A stretch of 64,000 bases of DNA from Nakamurella panacisegetis (GTDB lineage: Bacteria; Actinomycetota; Actinomycetes; Mycobacteriales; Nakamurellaceae): NCBI RefSeq assembly GCF_900104535.1, contig NZ_LT629710.1, positions 3,259,501 through 3,323,500 of the forward strand. The letters are read 5' to 3'. Both the position numbers and the translations under genes were made by a program. This document shows positions 17,486-26,437 of the stretch, piece by piece (position 1 is the stretch's first letter; each line of letters starts with the position of its first letter). The notes under the pieces were generated by a model that saw nothing but the letters and a program-made list of their open reading frames with translations, did no database searches and was not told the origin of the DNA.

Positions 17486-17717
17486 TAAGGCCGTCCGCGG
17501 CCGCACGGAGCAGTAGCGCCGACCAAAACACAGGAGGCGTACGCGTAGTAAGGCCGCCCGCGGCCGCACGGAGCAGTGGCGCCGACCAAAACACAGGAGG
17601 CGTACGCGTAGTAAGGCCGCCCGCGGCCGCACGGAGCAGTGGCGCCGACCAGAACACAGGAGGCGTACGCGTAGTAAGGCCGTCCGCGGCCGCACGGAGC
17701 AGTGGCGTACGCGTAGC
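17471..17717. repeat. 63-bp tandem repeat starting in the gcvP stop region
   Basis: Units start at 17471, 17534, 17597 and 17660, each opening with GAGGCGTACGCGTAG, which is the end of gcvP including its stop. Three units are complete and nearly identical; the fourth is cut at about 17704, followed by one more GCGTACGCGTAG. Each unit carries the palindrome TACGCGTA and an inverted repeat GGCCGC..GCGGCC. There are no variable spacers, so it is not CRISPR. The period is a multiple of three, which leaves the minus strand open and creates a spurious repetitive frame there. Confidence 0.95.
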
Positions 17718-17737
17718 GGGGAACTCGTGATTCCGCG

Positions 17738-17812
17738 TGGATCAACTTCGCAGGCAGGGACCAAGATGACCACTCCTGCCACATCCGTCCCACGCCGGGC
17801 AAGTTGATCCAT
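17738..17812. repeat. 74-bp palindromic dispersed element, copy 2
   Basis: Reverse-complement copy of the element at 2202-2275. The arms TGGATCAACTTCGC and GCAAGTTGATCCA are conserved with one deletion, and the interior also matches (AGGCAGGGA, GACCACT, CGTCCCA). It lies 20 bases past the gcvP tandem repeats and 65 bases before the next gene. Confidence 0.85.
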
Positions 17813-17877
17813 GCGGCGGGCAGCAGACGGCCAGCAGCGACGGTGACGTAGGTCACGTCCAGGGTTACCATCGGCCC

Positions 17878-18744
17878 ATGAGGGCTCGGTTCGTGGGCTT
17901 CCTGTTGATGGTCGCGGCACTGATCGGCGTGCTGGCCGGCCATAGCCTCATTCGCACCGATCTCGCCGGCCACGCGGTCGGTCTCGACGTCCCGGGCGCG
18001 CCGAAGGTCGGCGACTGCGTGTTGTCGGTGGCACCGCCGGATTTCGACACCCCGATCACCACGGCTGTCTTCGGATCCTGTCGCGGCGTGGTCGCCGGTG
18101 AGGTCGCCTCGGTGCGGGCCGGTGCCGCTCCGGAGATCGACGACTCGGTGGGCAGTCTGATGGGGACCGCCGGCTCCTGCTGGGCCGATGCGTCCCGATA
18201 CATCGGGTTGCCCGTCGTCGACGGTTCGGCCGCCTTGCCGGCCGGCTTCCTTCCCACCTCGGTGGTGGCCTGGGAGCCGGAGTTGCAGGTGCGGGGACAA
18301 CGGATCCGGGCCGACGCGCTGCAGCGAGCCACAGGCCGGGACTGGACGGCCTGCCTGGTCCGCCCACAGGACCTGCACGTGTACCTCGGCACCGTGCGGG
18401 CGGCCCTGGAACGGGGCGCCGCTCCGGCCGAGTACGCCGACTGCGCAACCGTTCTCGGGCAGGGTTGGTCGGCATCCGTGCCGTGCTCCCAACCGCATCT
18501 GACCGAACACCTCGGCTCGGCCATGGTGGCGACCGGGTCGGTCAGTCATTCGGCGCTGCAGAATTCGTGCTCGGCGTTCGCGGCGCGCCTGCTGCAGGTG
18601 CCGGATCCGACCTACGGCGGCCAGTTGCAGGTCACGGCGGTGACCGGGAACGTGACGACCTGCGACATCAACAGCATCGGAGACGCGCGGTTGGTCGGCT
18701 CCCTGATCGGCCTGGCCGGACGGCCGATCCCGTACGTCAACTGA
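17878..18744 (+). CDS. Secreted or membrane-anchored cysteine-rich protein
   Basis: A 288-residue protein with an uncleaved or cleavable N-terminal hydrophobic segment (about residues 5-23, FVGFLLMVAALIGVLAGHS) and an extracytoplasmic remainder. About eight cysteines are spread through it in contexts such as VGDCVLSV, FGSCRGVV, DWTACLV and SVPCSQPHLTEHLGS. The last, a Cys-x3-His pattern, recalls the septum-formation-like repeat found in many actinobacterial exported proteins (xPHxxEx). Disulfides are likely. No enzymatic motif is seen and the function is unknown. It ends convergently with the VWA gene, 10 bases apart. Confidence 0.75.
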   Translation: MRARFVGFLLMVAALIGVLAGHSLIRTDLAGHAVGLDVPGAPKVGDCVLSVAPPDFDTPITTAVFGSCRGVVAGEVASVRAGAAPEIDDSVGSLMGTAGSCWADASRYIGLPVVDGSAALPAGFLPTSVVAWEPELQVRGQRIRADALQRATGRDWTACLVRPQDLHVYLGTVRAALERGAAPAEYADCATVLGQGWSASVPCSQPHLTEHLGSAMVATGSVSHSALQNSCSAFAARLLQVPDPTYGGQLQVTAVTGNVTTCDINSIGDARLVGSLIGLAGRPIPYVN

Positions 18745-18754
18745 CCAGGGACGA

Positions 18755-20638
18755 TCAGGGTGCAGTCAGCCCGCTCAGGGTGGATTTCAGGGTCGACAGG
18801 TCGGTCAGCTGGGTGTACTTGCCGCCTCCGGCCGCGGCGACCTGCGACATGGCATCGGCGCTGACGTCGGCCGACAGTCCGACGATGTCCAGGACCACGT
18901 TCTTGTTCTGGGCGGCCAGCGCCGAGACGTCGGCGATCAGGGCCGCTCGGGACAGGCCAGGGGTGGTGTCCTGGCCGTCGGTGACGACCACCACGCGGTT
19001 CGGCCGCCCCGCGACGGCGGAGTCGACGGCGTCGGCGTAGGCCGCCTTGATCGCCCCGTACGTCCAGCTGTCTCCGCCCGGAGTCAGGGCGTTGACCGCA
19101 CTGGTGATGGCCGCTGCGCGGGTGCCGCCCGCGATGGAGTCGGTCAACGGGCCGAGCGGGACCCGTTTCGTGTAGCCGGAGGATCCGTCATCGGTCGAGA
19201 ACGACCACAGGCCGAATTGATCCGACGGGCTCGCACCGATGACGGCGTTGACGGCCGACTGCATCCAGGTGATGCGCTGCTGGTTGCCCTGGACCGTGTC
19301 CATCGAACCGGACGTGTCCAGCACGAGCGTGACCGCCGGACCGGCGGCCGCCGGTGTCGTCTTGACGGTGGGGGTTGGCTTGGTGGTTGGTGCCGTCTTC
19401 GTCGGCGTTGTCCGCGTGGTGGCCGGCGCGGTGGTGTTCGGCGTCTTGGTCGGGGTGCTCGTCTGAGCCGGCGTCGGGGTCGTCGTCACGGTCGGCGCGG
19501 TGGCGGGAGCAGAGGAAACCGGCAAAGTAGCGGACGACGGGCTCGGATCGGCGGAGGGCGACGTGGACCCCGACGCGGCCGCCCACGCGCTCTGCAACGC
19601 GGTACGGGTCTGGGCCGGGGCGTCGGGCAGGGCAATGACCTTCGTCGTCAGGTCCACTCCCGGGACAGTGGTGGAGGCGGCCGATGTCCGCAGATGGTCG
19701 GCGGCCAATACGGCCAGTCCTTTCGCGTCGCTCAGGAATCCGTCGAAGGCGGCCGCGGCGTCGGACATGGCGTTGGTGACCCAGGTGGCGGTCAGTGGAA
19801 TCGGGATGATCTCGTCTCCGGCGGTCGGCCCGGTCGGGTACACGGCGGTGAGCGGGGTCGAACTGGTGGCGTTGTAGGACCCGAGCTGGGACTCGAGCAC
19901 CGGGACCGCGGTGTAGCCACCCGTCCCGGCGGCCAGACCGGCGAGGGCGGCCGCTGTGGTGTCGGGTGCCCCGGTCGAGGCGCCGGCGAGCCGTTGCAGC
20001 GTCGATGACGCTCCCGTCACGGCGGCGTCATCGATCGCGGTGGTCCGTCCATTCGAAGCCGCGACCAGCGACTCCAGTGCATCGACCGACGCCCGGTTCG
20101 CCTTCGGGTCGGGGACGGCCAGCACCAGCGACGACGTGCCGTCGGCCAGCGAGGACCAGCTGACCGCGGTGGACGGAGCGGCACGGACCGCCAGGACCAC
20201 CGGCGAGGTACCCAGCGGCGTGTTGGTGTGCCCGGCCGTCATGGCCGAGCGACTGGCATCAACCAGCTTGACGTCGCTCGTCGTGTCGACCACCCAGAGA
20301 CCGGGCGCCGGCGTCGACTGACCCGTCCATCCACTGGCCAGGGCGGCGGCCGCTTCGGCGCCGTCCGTGGTGGTGACCGACACCGACACGCAGGTCGACC
20401 GAGCGACCGGCGCGGTCGCGTTGAAGGCGGCGGCGGCATCGGTGACGGCCTTCGCCGCGCCCGGGGAGGCCGTGACCGGAAGGACGGTGCTACCGGTGCA
20501 GGCGGCGGTCTTCTTGCCCGGATCGATGATGACGAAGTAGGCCGTGGTGAGGCCGGCGACGAGCAGGACGGCGACCGCCACCACGATCGGCCAGGCCGCC
20601 ACGCGGCGACGGCTTTCCGCGTTCGCGTGGCGGCCCAT
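18755..20638 (-). CDS. Membrane-anchored binding-protein-like / VWA domain protein
   Basis: A 627-residue protein. A short basic N-terminus leads into one membrane segment (about 16-37, WPIVVAVAVLLVAGLTTAYF). Residues about 45-350 resemble an extracellular solute-binding fold (VLPVTASPGAAKAVTDAAAAF, LWVVDTTSDVKLVD). A linker of about 75 residues rich in Thr, Pro, Ala and Ser follows (about 360-435), then a von Willebrand A domain (about 436-627) with an intact metal site DTSGS at 441-445, the conserved threonine in LTPGGDSWTYGAI and VVVTDGQDTTPG. VWA domains bind protein partners through a metal ion. A second gene of this layout lies at 50211-52037. It is divergent from pspA across 383 bases. 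Confidence 0.85.
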   Translation of the reverse strand: MGRHANAESRRRVAAWPIVVAVAVLLVAGLTTAYFVIIDPGKKTAACTGSTVLPVTASPGAAKAVTDAAAAFNATAPVARSTCVSVSVTTTDGAEAAAALASGWTGQSTPAPGLWVVDTTSDVKLVDASRSAMTAGHTNTPLGTSPVVLAVRAAPSTAVSWSSLADGTSSLVLAVPDPKANRASVDALESLVAASNGRTTAIDDAAVTGASSTLQRLAGASTGAPDTTAAALAGLAAGTGGYTAVPVLESQLGSYNATSSTPLTAVYPTGPTAGDEIIPIPLTATWVTNAMSDAAAAFDGFLSDAKGLAVLAADHLRTSAASTTVPGVDLTTKVIALPDAPAQTRTALQSAWAAASGSTSPSADPSPSSATLPVSSAPATAPTVTTTPTPAQTSTPTKTPNTTAPATTRTTPTKTAPTTKPTPTVKTTPAAAGPAVTLVLDTSGSMDTVQGNQQRITWMQSAVNAVIGASPSDQFGLWSFSTDDGSSGYTKRVPLGPLTDSIAGGTRAAAITSAVNALTPGGDSWTYGAIKAAYADAVDSAVAGRPNRVVVVTDGQDTTPGLSRAALIADVSALAAQNKNVVLDIVGLSADVSADAMSQVAAAGGGKYTQLTDLSTLKSTLSGLTAP

Positions 20639-21021
20639 CGAAACCTCTTCTCTGTGCGCCGGGGCGGCGCGGGACGGCCTGGGGTGGTCAGCGGGGGTGT
20701 GCCCATGATCGGCGTGGACCCCAACTGTAGCCAGACGTCAACGGGCCGGCGTGTCCCGGCGTTCCTGACGCCCGGACATTTGACGGTTGCCGGCCGATCC
20801 CGATCGCTGCTCCGACAGCGCGCGTCAGCCGCTCGGATCCCGCCCCGGGGCTCAGGGTCGGGGTAGGGGCGGTGCCTGGTTTCGGCTGGGGATGATCCGG
20901 AAAATCCACGCTGACCGGGGCCGAAGGTGCAAGCTGGTTCCATCACCTGACACGATGGTGCCCAGTAGGCCGCGGCGTGCCGTCCGGCCAGTAATGCGAA
21001 AGATGCGAGAGGACTCCAGCG
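20639..21021. promoter_or_regulatory. Divergent region between the VWA gene and pspA
   Basis: A 383-base gap between divergent genes, with promoters for both. An inverted repeat CCATC-N9-GATGG lies at about 20940-20958 and a TTGACG hexamer at about 20780; neither can be assigned with confidence. No gene was recognised. GAGAGGA just before 21022 is the pspA ribosome-binding site. Confidence 0.35.
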
Positions 21022-21831
21022 ATGGCCAACCCATTCGTCAAGGGATGGAAGTACTTGATGGCGCTGTTCTCGTCGAAGGTGGACGAGTACGCCGATCCGA
21101 AGGTGCAGATCCAGCAGGCGATCGAGGATGCGCAGCGTCAGCACGCCGCCCTCTCCCAGCAGGCGGCCGCGGTGATCGGCAACCAGCGTCAGCTGGAGAT
21201 GAAGCTGACCCGCCAGATGGGCGACGTGGAGCGGTTCCAGGCCTCGGCGCGTCAGGCGCTCGTGCTGGCCGACGAGGCGCGGGCCAAGGGCGACGCGGCC
21301 AAGGCGGCCCAGTACGAGCAGACCGCCCAGACGTTCGCCACTCAGCTGGTGGCCGCCGAGCAGCAGATGGAAGACCTGAAGACCATGCACGACCAGGCCC
21401 TCCAGTCGGCCGAGCAGGCCAAGAAGGCCGTCGAGAACAATGCGATGGCCCTGCAGACCAAGCTGGCCGAGCGCACCAAGCTGCTCTCCCAGCTGGAGCA
21501 GGCCAAGATGCAGGAGCAGGTGTCGGCGTCGCTGAGCTCGATGTCGCAGCTGTCCGCGCCGGGCAACACCCCCTCGCTGGACGAGGTCCGCGACAAGATC
21601 GAACGTCGCTATGCCAACGCCCTGGGATCCGCCGAGCTCAGTCAGAACTCGGTCGAGGGCCGCATGCTCGAGGTGCAGAAGTCGACTCTCGACATGGCCG
21701 GCGCGTCCCGCCTTGACCAGCTGCGCGCGCAGCTGCACCCTGAGCTGTCCGGCCAGCAGGCGCGGGCCATCGATCAGTCAGCGACCGCCGCGCCGGCGAG
21801 CCCGGGGATCGACATCAACAAACAAGGCTGA
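21022..21831 (+). CDS. pspA: Phage shock protein A (PspA/IM30 family)
   Basis: A 269-residue ESCRT-III-like membrane-remodelling protein that coats and stabilises a damaged cytoplasmic membrane. After an amphipathic start ([20 protein letters not shown]) it is almost entirely coiled coil, with many Gln, Ala and Glu residues ([20 protein letters not shown] onward) to about residue 230, then a flexible tail. The length and the [13 protein letters not shown] motif are typical of the family. In mycobacteria PspA works with PspM and PspN under ClgR; here the next gene, overlapping by one base (TGATG), is PspM-like. Confidence 0.93.
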   Translation: MANPFVKGWKYLMALFSSKVDEYADPKVQIQQAIEDAQRQHAALSQQAAAVIGNQRQLEMKLTRQMGDVERFQASARQALVLADEARAKGDAAKAAQYEQTAQTFATQLVAAEQQMEDLKTMHDQALQSAEQAKKAVENNAMALQTKLAERTKLLSQLEQAKMQEQVSASLSSMSQLSAPGNTPSLDEVRDKIERRYANALGSAELSQNSVEGRMLEVQKSTLDMAGASRLDQLRAQLHPELSGQQARAIDQSATAAPASPGIDINKQG

Positions 21832-22673
21832 TGGGGATCAAGCCCACCGCCCGCGCCCTTCGGAACTCGGTTCTCAAGGGCGCTGCCGGGCCGACCGTGG
21901 CCAGTGCGCTGTCCCGTGGCGTGGAGACGGCCGGGCAGGTCGGCGCCAGTGCGGCCGAGTTTTTGCGAGTCCGCCGCGATCCGGCCGAGGTGGCGCGCCG
22001 CCGACACCGGGCCGCGGTGCGCCGGGCCAACATCTGGGGCGCCGGGACGGCGATCGGGGTGGCCGGGGGAGCGGCCGTGACCGTGGGGCTGGTCCGGGAC
22101 GGTGTGACCGTGTCGGCAGTGTTCGCCCTGATCCTGTTGCTGGCGTTGACCGTCTGGTGTGCCCTCGGCCTCGTCCGGGCGCTCCGCACCGTGCGGGCCA
22201 AGGCCCGCATCGTCCGGGAGCTTCCGCCACCGGCGCCCGCTCGGCGTCCGGTGGCCTCGGCCATCCGGGCCGAGATCGCCCGGCTCGACTCCTATTCGGA
22301 CGGCCTGCGCGAACTGATCCTGCTGATGCCGGACGACCGGAGCGTCGCCGACCTGCGCGGCGACGTCCTCGGCGCGGCCGATGAGGCGGAACGGCTGCTC
22401 CGCCGTCAGGCCAACGAGTTCACTCTGCTGCGCAAGACCGCGGCCGGTCGTGACGTCCCGGCTTCGGTCCAGGCGACTTCGGAGAACCTGGTGGCCCATA
22501 TCCGGTACGGGGTCGAGCACTACGGCCGTCTGGTGTCGGCGGCGACCGACACCGTGGTCGCCTCGGCCCAGCTCAACCGTGCAGTGGCCGATCTGCAGCC
22601 GACCACCGATCGACTGCGCGCCCTGTCGATGGGTATGAAAGAAATCGCTGCCCACGCCCGACCGCCGATGTGA
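21831..22673 (+). CDS. PspM-like membrane protein
   Basis: A 280-residue protein. A basic N-terminus of about 60 residues precedes two hydrophobic segments (about 66-86, NIWGAGTAIGVAGGAAVTVG, and about 93-115, VSAVFALILLLALTVWCALG). The rest is helical and soluble, with the stretch RAEIARLDSYSDGLRELI and a C-terminal helix of repeated hydrophobic residues. Layout and position directly after pspA match the phage-shock envelope-stress protein PspM (Rv2743c) of mycobacteria. Its likely role is to hold PspA at the membrane. It starts within the pspA stop codon. Confidence 0.72.
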   Translation: MGIKPTARALRNSVLKGAAGPTVASALSRGVETAGQVGASAAEFLRVRRDPAEVARRRHRAAVRRANIWGAGTAIGVAGGAAVTVGLVRDGVTVSAVFALILLLALTVWCALGLVRALRTVRAKARIVRELPPPAPARRPVASAIRAEIARLDSYSDGLRELILLMPDDRSVADLRGDVLGAADEAERLLRRQANEFTLLRKTAAGRDVPASVQATSENLVAHIRYGVEHYGRLVSAATDTVVASAQLNRAVADLQPTTDRLRALSMGMKEIAAHARPPM

Positions 22674-22836
22674 CCGGTCCGGCGTTCTCGGCCGGTCGGA
22701 CGCCCCGCGCATTCGAAGGTGTCGGGTCGGGTGAAAGCGGTGCGGTTGAATCGACCGTCATGGCAGACTGCCGATCAGGCGCGCATCCGCGCGCGGACCC
22801 TTCCGATGGGCGTGGACGGACAGGTGAGGGCGGCCG

Positions 22837-24804
22837 GTGGACGTACTGGGCATCGACTTCGGGACGTCCAACACGGTCGCCGTTCTCGCCGGCGACGGAC
22901 GGCCGCCGCGAGTTCTGGCGATCGACGGGATCGGCTGGCTTCCGTCCTGCATCTACGTCGACGACGACGGCACACTGACCGTCGGTCGTGACGCCGAGCG
23001 GAAGGCCCGGCTCGCCCCGGAACGCTTCGAGTCCAACCCGAAGCGCCGGATCGACGACGGGGAGATCCTGCTGGGGGTGCGCGTCGTCCCGGTGGTCGAC
23101 GCGATCGCCGCCATTCTGCGCCGGGTGATCGACGAGGCCCGCCGCCAGTTGAACGGTCGCTCGCCCGACCAGATCAACCTGACCCATCCCGCGCAGTGGG
23201 GAGCGGCGAGGCAGAACATCCTGCTGGCCGCGGCACGGTCGGCCGGCCTCGGTCCGGCGCTGGCCCTGATCCCGGAACCGGTGGCCGCCGCGGCCCATTT
23301 CTCGTCCCTGCCCGGCAAGAGCATGGTGCCCGGGTCGAGTCTGGCCGTGTACGACCTCGGCGGTGGCACCTTCGACTGCGCCGTCGTCGGGTCGACCTCG
23401 TCCGGCTTCACCGTTCTCGCCGAGGCGGGCCTGGCCGACGTGGGGGGCGTCGACTTCGACCAGGCTGTCGTCGACCACCTGGGCCGGACCGTCTCGGCGC
23501 AGGATCCGGCCAAGTGGCAGGCCCTGTCCCGGCCACGCAACTCGGCCGACCGGCGGGGGGCGCGATCGCTGCGGGAAGACGTCAGGGCGGCCAAGGAGAC
23601 GCTGTCCCGATACGCCCAGACCGATCTGCCGCTACCGGACCCGTTCGACGACACCCTGCTGACCCGCAAGGAATTCGAGGGACTGGTGCGGCCGGTGATC
23701 GCGCGGACCGTCGAGGTGCTGGCCGAGACCATCGGCCGGGCCGGGCTGTCCCCGGATCGGCTCGGAGGTATCTACCTCGTCGGCGGGTCCAGCCGCATCC
23801 CGCTGGTGGCCGGGATGATCACCGAACGGCTCGGCGTGGTGCCGACCACCCTGGACCAACCGGAGACCGCGGTGGCGATGGGGGCGGCCCTGATCCCGGC
23901 GACGGGCCGGTCGGGTCAGGGACGCACCGAGTTCCTCGGTGGCCCGGGCGGGGCGGGGCCGACGCCGGGTCCCTCGGCCGCCGGGCCGCAGTGGAGCCGA
24001 CCCGGCCCGCCGCAGCCGGCCGGCGCGCAGCATCCGCCGCCCGGGCCGGCCTTCACCGGCTCTCCGGGGGCCTATGGCCCGGCCGGCGCGCAGTATCGGT
24101 CCGGTCCGCAACCGGCGGTACCGTCCGGAACCTCCGATCGCAAGAAGCGGAACCGCATGATCCTCATCGCGGTTGCGGTGGTCGCGATCCTGGGCGCCGG
24201 GGCCGGCATCGTGATCGCCACCCAGTCGAACTCCAGCGCGGACGGGCCGACCTCCAGCCCGGCCTCCAGTCCGGCCGTCTCGGCCGGCACCTCGACTTCT
24301 CCGGGGACCACCAGGACCTCGCCGAACTCCAGCCGTACGACTCCGTCGGGTTCCTGCGCCACGACCACGGACGCGACCGGGGTCACCGACTGCATGAAAC
24401 CGATGCTCGGCAAGCTGACCGAGTTGAAGTGCTCGAAGAACACCCAGGCACTCGGCCTGACCGAGGACACCATCAAGTACATCGAGACCGTCACGACCGC
24501 CTGGACCGCCTGCATCGACGAATCGGCCGGCTACGCCGCGGTCATCTTCCAGGGCACCAACGCGACCGGCCGGGACACCCTTTGGTCGTACGTGCTCAAG
24601 CAGTTCACCGAATCGCGCAAGGGCAACTGGACGGCCGCCGACGGGTCGGGCCGGTACTCCGCCGGAACGACTTCGAGCGACGTCTCGCTGGTGGCCTGGG
24701 AGGATGCCAACCTGCCGGTGGTGGCGTTCATGGGTGCCTCCGGCGGCGTCGACGCGCTGATCTCGTACTGGAAGGGCGAACTCGGCGCCACCGTCACCAG
24801 CTGA
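22837..24804 (+). CDS. Membrane-anchored Hsp70-like protein
   Basis: A 655-residue protein with an actin/Hsp70 nucleotide-binding domain at about 1-365 (phosphate-1 GIDFGTSNTVAVL, phosphate-2 VYDLGGGTFDCAVVG, adenosine LVGGSSRIPLVAGMI). The canonical substrate-binding domain and lid are absent. Instead a Gly/Pro-rich linker (about 370-435) leads to one membrane segment (about 441-462, MILIAVAVVAILGAGAGIVIA), a Ser/Thr-rich stalk and an extracytoplasmic domain of about 150 residues with four cysteines (SGSCATTTD, VTDCMKPM, LKCSKNT, WTACIDES). Starts at GTG 22837. Placed after pspA and the PspM-like gene it suggests a cytoplasmic ATPase coupled to an outside sensor or ligand. Chaperone activity is not shown. 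Confidence 0.88.
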   Translation: MDVLGIDFGTSNTVAVLAGDGRPPRVLAIDGIGWLPSCIYVDDDGTLTVGRDAERKARLAPERFESNPKRRIDDGEILLGVRVVPVVDAIAAILRRVIDEARRQLNGRSPDQINLTHPAQWGAARQNILLAAARSAGLGPALALIPEPVAAAAHFSSLPGKSMVPGSSLAVYDLGGGTFDCAVVGSTSSGFTVLAEAGLADVGGVDFDQAVVDHLGRTVSAQDPAKWQALSRPRNSADRRGARSLREDVRAAKETLSRYAQTDLPLPDPFDDTLLTRKEFEGLVRPVIARTVEVLAETIGRAGLSPDRLGGIYLVGGSSRIPLVAGMITERLGVVPTTLDQPETAVAMGAALIPATGRSGQGRTEFLGGPGGAGPTPGPSAAGPQWSRPGPPQPAGAQHPPPGPAFTGSPGAYGPAGAQYRSGPQPAVPSGTSDRKKRNRMILIAVAVVAILGAGAGIVIATQSNSSADGPTSSPASSPAVSAGTSTSPGTTRTSPNSSRTTPSGSCATTTDATGVTDCMKPMLGKLTELKCSKNTQALGLTEDTIKYIETVTTAWTACIDESAGYAAVIFQGTNATGRDTLWSYVLKQFTESRKGNWTAADGSGRYSAGTTSSDVSLVAWEDANLPVVAFMGASGGVDALISYWKGELGATVTS

Positions 24805-24868
24805 GGCCCGCCCCGACGGTGACCGGGAGCGGCCGGCGGTTCGGATGCGGCCGGTAGCATCGGTTGAT

Positions 24869-25078
24869 ATGCGCCTCACCGAGTTCCGTGCCCTGATGAC
24901 GGCCCATTTCGGGACGCACAGAGCCGCGTCGGTGGCGGCCGACCACGTGTTCGGCTCGCTGGGTGGACGGACCGCCGACGAGGCGTTGAACGCCGGCGAG
25001 AACCCGAAACGGGTGTGGCGGATCGTCTGCGAGACGTTCGACGTCCCGGCGGAATTGCACCACGGTCTGCCGGACTGA
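24869..25078 (+). CDS. DUF3046 small protein
   Basis: A 69-residue protein of the actinobacterial DUF3046 family, almost always encoded just upstream of recA (Rv2738c in M. tuberculosis). Landmarks are MRLTEFRALMTAHFG, LGGRTADEALNAGENPKRVW and the end DVPAELHHGLPD. An in-frame ATG 24 bases upstream exists, but the ATG at 24869 gives the family N-terminus. Function unknown. Confidence 0.9.
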   Translation: MRLTEFRALMTAHFGTHRAASVAADHVFGSLGGRTADEALNAGENPKRVWRIVCETFDVPAELHHGLPD

Positions 25079-25159
25079 AACGGGGGCGGAGCACCGCCGC
25101 TCGGCCGTGCCGGTGTCGGCGGCTCCGGTCCGCGACACGCCGCGCCGATGACTGGCACC

Positions 25160-25175
25160 TCGAACATCTGTACGT
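25160..25175. promoter_or_regulatory. LexA (SOS) box before recA
   Basis: TCGAACATCTGTACGT matches the actinobacterial SOS box TCGAAC-N4-GTTCGA at 13 of 16 positions, counting the spacer, with a perfect left half. It lies 156 bases before the recA start, in the usual place for LexA control of recA. Confidence 0.85.
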
Positions 25176-25200
25176 CTACAGTTGTCCCCATACCTGTTGG

Positions 25201-25209
25201 TTGTCCACA
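25201..25209 (+). promoter_or_regulatory. DnaA box before recA
   Basis: TTGTCCACA is a perfect match to the actinobacterial DnaA box. It lies 26 bases after the SOS box and 122 bases before the recA start; TTGTCCCCA about 20 bases upstream (25182-25190) is a one-mismatch copy. Confidence 0.6.
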
Positions 25210-25330
25210 AATCGCGGCGGCCAGGGGCGACTGTCGGTGCTCGGTTCTACCGTCGGTCAGGACAGCACAACAGACATCACGCCAGGCCCATCAGCCGGCG
25301 AGTAGAAAACGAAAGGTACGGGGTTGGGCC

Positions 25331-26368
25331 ATGTCGGCACCGGATCGTGAGAAAGCACTCGGCATCGCGCTAGCGCAGATCGAGAAGCAGTTCGGCAAGG
25401 GATCGGTGATGCGCCTCGGTGACGAGGGTCGCGCACCGGTGGAGGTGATTCCGACCGGCTCGATCGCGCTGGACGTGGCGCTCGGCATCGGTGGTCTGCC
25501 CCGTGGGCGTGTGGTGGAGATCTACGGCCCGGAATCCTCGGGCAAGACGACGGTCACCCTGCACGCGGTGGCCAGTGTGCAGGCGGCCGGCGGTATCGCA
25601 GCCTTCATCGACGCGGAGCACGCCCTGGATCCGGAATACGCCAAGGCGCTCGGGGTCGACACCGACTCGCTGCTGGTGTCTCAGCCGGACACCGGCGAGC
25701 AGGCGCTGGAGATCGCCGACATGCTGATCCGGTCCGGCGCCATCGACCTGGTCGTGGTCGACTCGGTCGCCGCACTGGTGCCCCGGGCCGAGATCGAGGG
25801 GGAGATGGGCGACAGCCACGTCGGTCTCCAGGCCCGCCTGATGTCGCAGGCGCTCCGCAAGATCGCCGGTGCCCTCAACAACACCAACACGACGATGATC
25901 TTCATCAACCAGCTGCGCGAGAAGATCGGCGTCATGTTCGGCTCGCCCGAGACCACGACCGGTGGTAAGGCGCTGAAGTTCTACGCTTCGGTCCGTCTGG
26001 ACATCCGCCGCATCGAGGCTCTGAAGGACGGCACCGACGTGGTCGGTAACCGGACCAGGGTCAAGGTGGTCAAGAACAAGATGGCCCCGCCGTTCAAGCA
26101 GGCCGAGTTCGACATCATCTACGGCCAGGGCATCTCCCGCGAGGGTTCGCTGATCGATGTGGGTGTCGAGCAGGGGCTCGTTCGCAAGGCCGGCGCCTGG
26201 TACACGTACGACGGCGAGCAACTCGGCCAGGGCAAGGAGAACGCGCGGAACTTCCTGCGCGAGAACCCGGATGTGGGAGAAGAGATCGAGAAGCGGATCA
26301 AGGAGAAGCTCGGCGTCGGCGCTCGTATCGACGACGACACCGTTGCCCCCGCTCCGGTCGACTTCTGA
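25331..26368 (+). CDS. recA: Recombinase RecA
   Basis: A 345-residue RecA that forms filaments on single-stranded DNA, drives strand exchange and triggers LexA self-cleavage. Walker A is GPESSGKT at 66-73, Walker [11 protein letters not shown] follows, and [16 protein letters not shown] covers loop L2 entry. The protein is full length and uninterrupted: no intein is inserted, in contrast to M. tuberculosis RecA. The frame continues upstream, but ATG 25331 gives the family start [14 protein letters not shown]. An SOS box and a DnaA box lie in the leader. recX follows after 69 bases. Confidence 0.98.
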   Translation: MSAPDREKALGIALAQIEKQFGKGSVMRLGDEGRAPVEVIPTGSIALDVALGIGGLPRGRVVEIYGPESSGKTTVTLHAVASVQAAGGIAAFIDAEHALDPEYAKALGVDTDSLLVSQPDTGEQALEIADMLIRSGAIDLVVVDSVAALVPRAEIEGEMGDSHVGLQARLMSQALRKIAGALNNTNTTMIFINQLREKIGVMFGSPETTTGGKALKFYASVRLDIRRIEALKDGTDVVGNRTRVKVVKNKMAPPFKQAEFDIIYGQGISREGSLIDVGVEQGLVRKAGAWYTYDGEQLGQGKENARNFLRENPDVGEEIEKRIKEKLGVGARIDDDTVAPAPVDF

Positions 26369-26437
26369 TCGGTCGGCTTCGGAACGACGGATGGGCTGGG
26401 TCGAGTACGTGGTCGACCCAGCCGTCAAGGGTGAGAG

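Noticed and set aside
17471-17717. CRISPR array
   Set aside because: Units are contiguous with no variable spacers and no cas genes nearby; the same holds for 35571-35690 and 49907-49966.
17131-18549. A 472-residue minus-strand frame with 21-residue repeats
   Set aside because: It is open only because the 63-base tandem repeat is a multiple of three; it lies opposite the gcvP 3' end and the secreted-protein gene, and the repeats are the translation of DNA repeats.
25331-26368. Intein in RecA
   Set aside because: The protein is 345 residues and continuous through all motifs, so no intein is present.
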